Assembly: GCA_947474225.1 (NCBI GenBank)
Contig: CANJHS010000005.1
Span: 1 to 64,000, forward strand
Direction: 5' to 3'
DNA from: Roseiflexaceae bacterium
GTDB lineage: Bacteria; Chloroflexota; Chloroflexia; Chloroflexales; Roseiflexaceae
DNA: 64,000 bases
Shown: piece after piece, positions 62,286 to 64,000 of the stretch
Layout of the letters: each line of letters starts with the position of its first letter
Numbering within the stretch: position 1 is the stretch's first letter
Program-made: the position numbers and the translations under genes
Notes under the pieces: model-generated
Seen by the model: the letters and a program-made list of their open reading frames with translations, nothing else
Database searches by the model: none
What the model was told of the DNA's origin: nothing

Positions 62286-62328
62286 TTCGTCTGCGAGACC
62301 GCATGTCTCACTTGAGGAGGAACGTCCC

Positions 62329-63081
62329 ATGCAAATCACCCTCACCGACCGCGTCGCCATCGTCACTGGCGGTTCGCGCGGGATTGGCCGCGCCATCTCG
62401 ATAGCACTGGCTGGTGCCGGCGCGACAGTCGTGATCAACTATCGCGGCAATACCGCCGCTGCCGAAGAGACTATCGCTGCGATTACCGCTAGTGGTGGCA
62501 AGGCAATTGCTATCCAAGCAGATGTCGCCAATGGAGACGATGTGAAGCGCTTGTTCAGCGAAGTCACCGCAGCCTATGGCCGCATTGATATTTTGGTCAA
62601 CAACGCTGGCATTACCCGCGACACCTTGATGATGCGCATGAAGGACGACGATTGGGATGCAGTGCTCGACACCAATCTCAAAAGCCAATTTCTGACGACC
62701 CGTGCCGCTATCAGCACCATGGTCCGGGCACGCTACGGACGTATTATCAACATTACCTCGGTGGTCGGGCTGATGGGCAACGCCGGACAAGCAAATTATG
62801 CCGCGGCCAAGGCGGGAATTATCGGCTTCACCAAGTCGGTCGCGCGTGAGATCGGCTCTCGTTCCATTACCGTCAACGCAGTCGCACCGGGATTCATTGA
62901 TACCGAGTTGACGGCTGTTTTGACCGAAGAGATGCGCGAAGGCCTCAAAAAGCAGATCCCCCTCGGCCGGCTGGGCACCCCCGAAGATGTCGCCGGCGTG
63001 GTGACGTTCTTGGCCTCGGACCAGGCTGCGTATATAACCGGCCAGACGTTTAATTGCGACGGTGGCATGGTTATGCAGTAG
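62329..63081 (+). CDS. fabG: 3-oxoacyl-[acyl-carrier-protein] reductase
   Basis: A 250-residue SDR with GGAGGAAC before the ATG. Motifs: TGGSRGIG (NADPH loop), NNAGITRDTLMMRM (a FabG mark), Ser144 in ITSVVG, Tyr157 and Lys161 in YAAAK, and PGFIDTELT. It reduces 3-oxoacyl-ACP in fatty-acid synthesis. Usual neighbours (fabD, acpP, fabF) are absent, so it may be a second copy with another carrier-bound or CoA substrate. A long heptamer array begins at the base after its stop codon. Confidence 0.9.
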   Translation: MQITLTDRVAIVTGGSRGIGRAISIALAGAGATVVINYRGNTAAAEETIAAITASGGKAIAIQADVANGDDVKRLFSEVTAAYGRIDILVNNAGITRDTLMMRMKDDDWDAVLDTNLKSQFLTTRAAISTMVRARYGRIINITSVVGLMGNAGQANYAAAKAGIIGFTKSVAREIGSRSITVNAVAPGFIDTELTAVLTEEMREGLKKQIPLGRLGTPEDVAGVVTFLASDQAAYITGQTFNCDGGMVMQ

Positions 63082-63242
63082 AGATCAGAGATCAGAGATC
63101 AGAGATCAGAGATCAGAGATCAGAGATCAGAGATCAGAGATTAGTGATTAGTGATTAGTGATTAGTGATTAGTGATTAGTGATTAGTGATTAGTGATTAG
63201 TGATTAGTGATTAGTGATTAGTGATTAGTGATTAGTGATTAG
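63082..63242. repeat. Heptanucleotide tandem array, two blocks
   Basis: Twenty-three uninterrupted 7-bp units start right after the fabG stop: eight AGATCAG (63082-63137), one AGATTAG (63138-63144) and fourteen TGATTAG (63145-63242). The two blocks differ at two of seven positions and are each homogeneous. Similar heptamer arrays are known from cyanobacteria and other lineages. Copy number is likely to vary. Confidence 0.95.
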
Positions 63243-63253
63243 ATGGTGCAGAA

Positions 63254-63294
63254 AGAGGTCAGATTCGTGCGTCATAACGCCGAATCTGACCTCT
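63254..63294. terminator. Long hairpin between the repeat arrays, possible terminator for fabG or the right-edge gene
   Basis: AGAGGTCAGATTCG and CGAATCTGACCTCT form a perfect 14-bp stem with a 13-nt loop, followed by CTCTTT. It is symmetrical enough to work for transcripts from either side. Confidence 0.6.
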
Positions 63295-63304
63295 CTCTTT
63301 CCCT

Positions 63305-63337
63305 AACTGAACACTGATAACTGAACACTGATAACTG
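63305..63337. repeat. 14-bp direct repeats
   Basis: AACTGAACACTGAT occurs twice in a row and is followed by a partial third copy AACTG, ending right at the stop codon of the right-edge gene. Confidence 0.85.
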
Positions 63338-64000
63338 TCAAAAGCCTATTTTGATAATGGTTCGTCCGGATTTGTCTTGGAAGAAGCCCACGCCGTCTTG
63401 GATGAGACCCACATAAAATCCCATTTTGTTCTCTTGTTGCAGGATTTTGATGCGGGCGATGACTTCACAACGTTCGCCAGGCAGGAATTCATCCTCGACG
63501 TACGGCACCTTCCACTTGTCGGGCGTCCGCGGTGTCATCGCCCAGCGGTATGGGTAGCGTTTGGCGGCGCCGCCAGAATTGGCATCCCAGTCGACCCCAA
63601 TGCGCCAAAAACCGCCCGACTTGGCAGTGTATTTGCCGTCAGCAATCGACGAAAAGACGTCGTTTGTGGTGTACTCGTAGCCCGATGCAGGCCCGTAGGT
63701 GCGGATGGGGACCGTTCCGGTGTTTTCGATGCGGATTGTAACAGTCAAGACATCGCCCAACAACAGAGATTGCGGCGCCATGTAACTATAGGTGATTGTT
63801 GCCTCTGGCTGGCCGCTGTCGGTAATGGTGATTTTGTCACTCGTTACAACGATGTTGCCATAGAGGTCCAAGGCGCGGATGGTGTAGCGGTATTCGCCGT
63901 TGGGGAGGATTTGTCCGTCGGTCGTTTTGCCGTTCCAGACTTGGCGATGGACCTGTGGTCCGGATTCTTCGCCGGTAATGAAGGGCAAAATCCGGCCGTC
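63338..64000 (-). CDS. Exported-type protein with FlgD-Ig-like domain, N-terminus outside the window
   Basis: The last 220 codons of a minus-strand gene that continues beyond 64000. The segment VWNGKTTDGQILPNGEYRYTI followed by DLYGN is the FlgD Ig-like signature found in extracellular and C-terminal sorting proteins. A second beta-sandwich follows (LLLGDVLTVTIRIENTGTVPI..), resembling CARDB/DUF11-type adhesion domains, and ends in GVGFFQDKSGRTIIKIGF. The protein is probably extracellular. The function cannot be told without the missing part. Confidence 0.7.
   Translation of the reverse strand, partial: DGRILPFITGEESGPQVHRQVWNGKTTDGQILPNGEYRYTIRALDLYGNIVVTSDKITITDSGQPEATITYSYMAPQSLLLGDVLTVTIRIENTGTVPIRTYGPASGYEYTTNDVFSSIADGKYTAKSGGFWRIGVDWDANSGGAAKRYPYRWAMTPRTPDKWKVPYVEDEFLPGERCEVIARIKILQQENKMGFYVGLIQDGVGFFQDKSGRTIIKIGF

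Noticed and set aside
61521-62438. A 305-codon open frame on the minus strand
   Set aside because: Antisense to the Mrr-like membrane protein and the fabG start; no ribosome site and no known features.
63082-63242. CRISPR array
   Set aside because: Units are 7 bp and contiguous without spacers, and no cas genes are near.

Overview
The window most likely comes from a member of the Chloroflexota. This is an inference from several observations: Pro/Thr linkers (TPTPT-like) in secreted proteins, a decarboxylase like the phosphomevalonate decarboxylase described in Roseiflexus, lipoprotein signals without obvious outer-membrane proteins, and heptanucleotide tandem repeats. There are no rRNA, tRNA, CRISPR, phage or insertion-sequence features. 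The content is chromosomal, with short intergenic gaps, many ATGA-type start/stop overlaps and well-formed intrinsic terminators. No 16S marker is present, so the phylum call is only moderately sure.

Layout. 1-211 is the end of lon. 254-1505 (minus) is a secreted RCC1-type beta-propeller gene with two frameshifts and an in-frame TGA. 1678-11846 (minus) is a long envelope operon: two large GT-C-like membrane proteins, a membrane-anchored alpha/beta hydrolase, an M1-like metallopeptidase, an aldehyde dehydrogenase and a PspC protein. 12345-19317 (plus) carries topA, comEA, pyruvate kinase, a membrane-anchored protein and a secreted clan GH-A glycosidase. 19406-21048 (minus) carries a glucosaminidase and an eIF2B-like isomerase. 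21276-27254 (plus) carries htrA, an FGGY kinase, a DsbA-like protein, and a GNAT / N-acylamino-acid-racemase-like / P-loop kinase set.

27457-33183 (minus) is a tight seven-gene sugar operon: GH172-like (DUF2961), TIM-barrel isomerase, hydrolase, Fur-type regulator, FAD amine oxidase, D-lyxose-isomerase-like cupin and FAH-family dehydratase. 33322-35646 (minus) encodes a lipoprotein with a putative papain-like core; a paralogue lies at 55079-56941. 35855-40349 (plus) is a copper module, csoR-copZ-copA, followed by an APH-type kinase and a DUF305 lipoprotein. 40587-43959 (minus) holds an SDR, a DHA2-type exporter and a phosphodiesterase. 44068-47379 (plus) holds a mevalonate-decarboxylase homologue, a SIS-domain protein and an M42 peptidase.

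47376-54613 carries a small lipoprotein, yvcK, a nitroreductase, tandem MFS transporters, an SDR/DinB pair and an amidinotransferase-family enzyme. 55079-59308 (minus) carries the second papain-like protein, adenosine deaminase and S-adenosylhomocysteine hydrolase, which together would clear S-adenosylhomocysteine. 59449-63081 (plus) carries a GH4 glycosidase, nrdR, a membrane protein with a degenerate Mrr-like domain, and fabG. A two-block heptamer array, a hairpin and short direct repeats follow, then a partial secreted protein runs off the right edge.

The least explained items are the pair of putative papain-like secreted proteins with different tails, the operon combining a GH172-like protein with pentose enzymes and a Fur-type regulator, the GNAT/racemase/kinase set, the palindromic divergent promoter at 53607-53654, and the damaged RCC1 gene.
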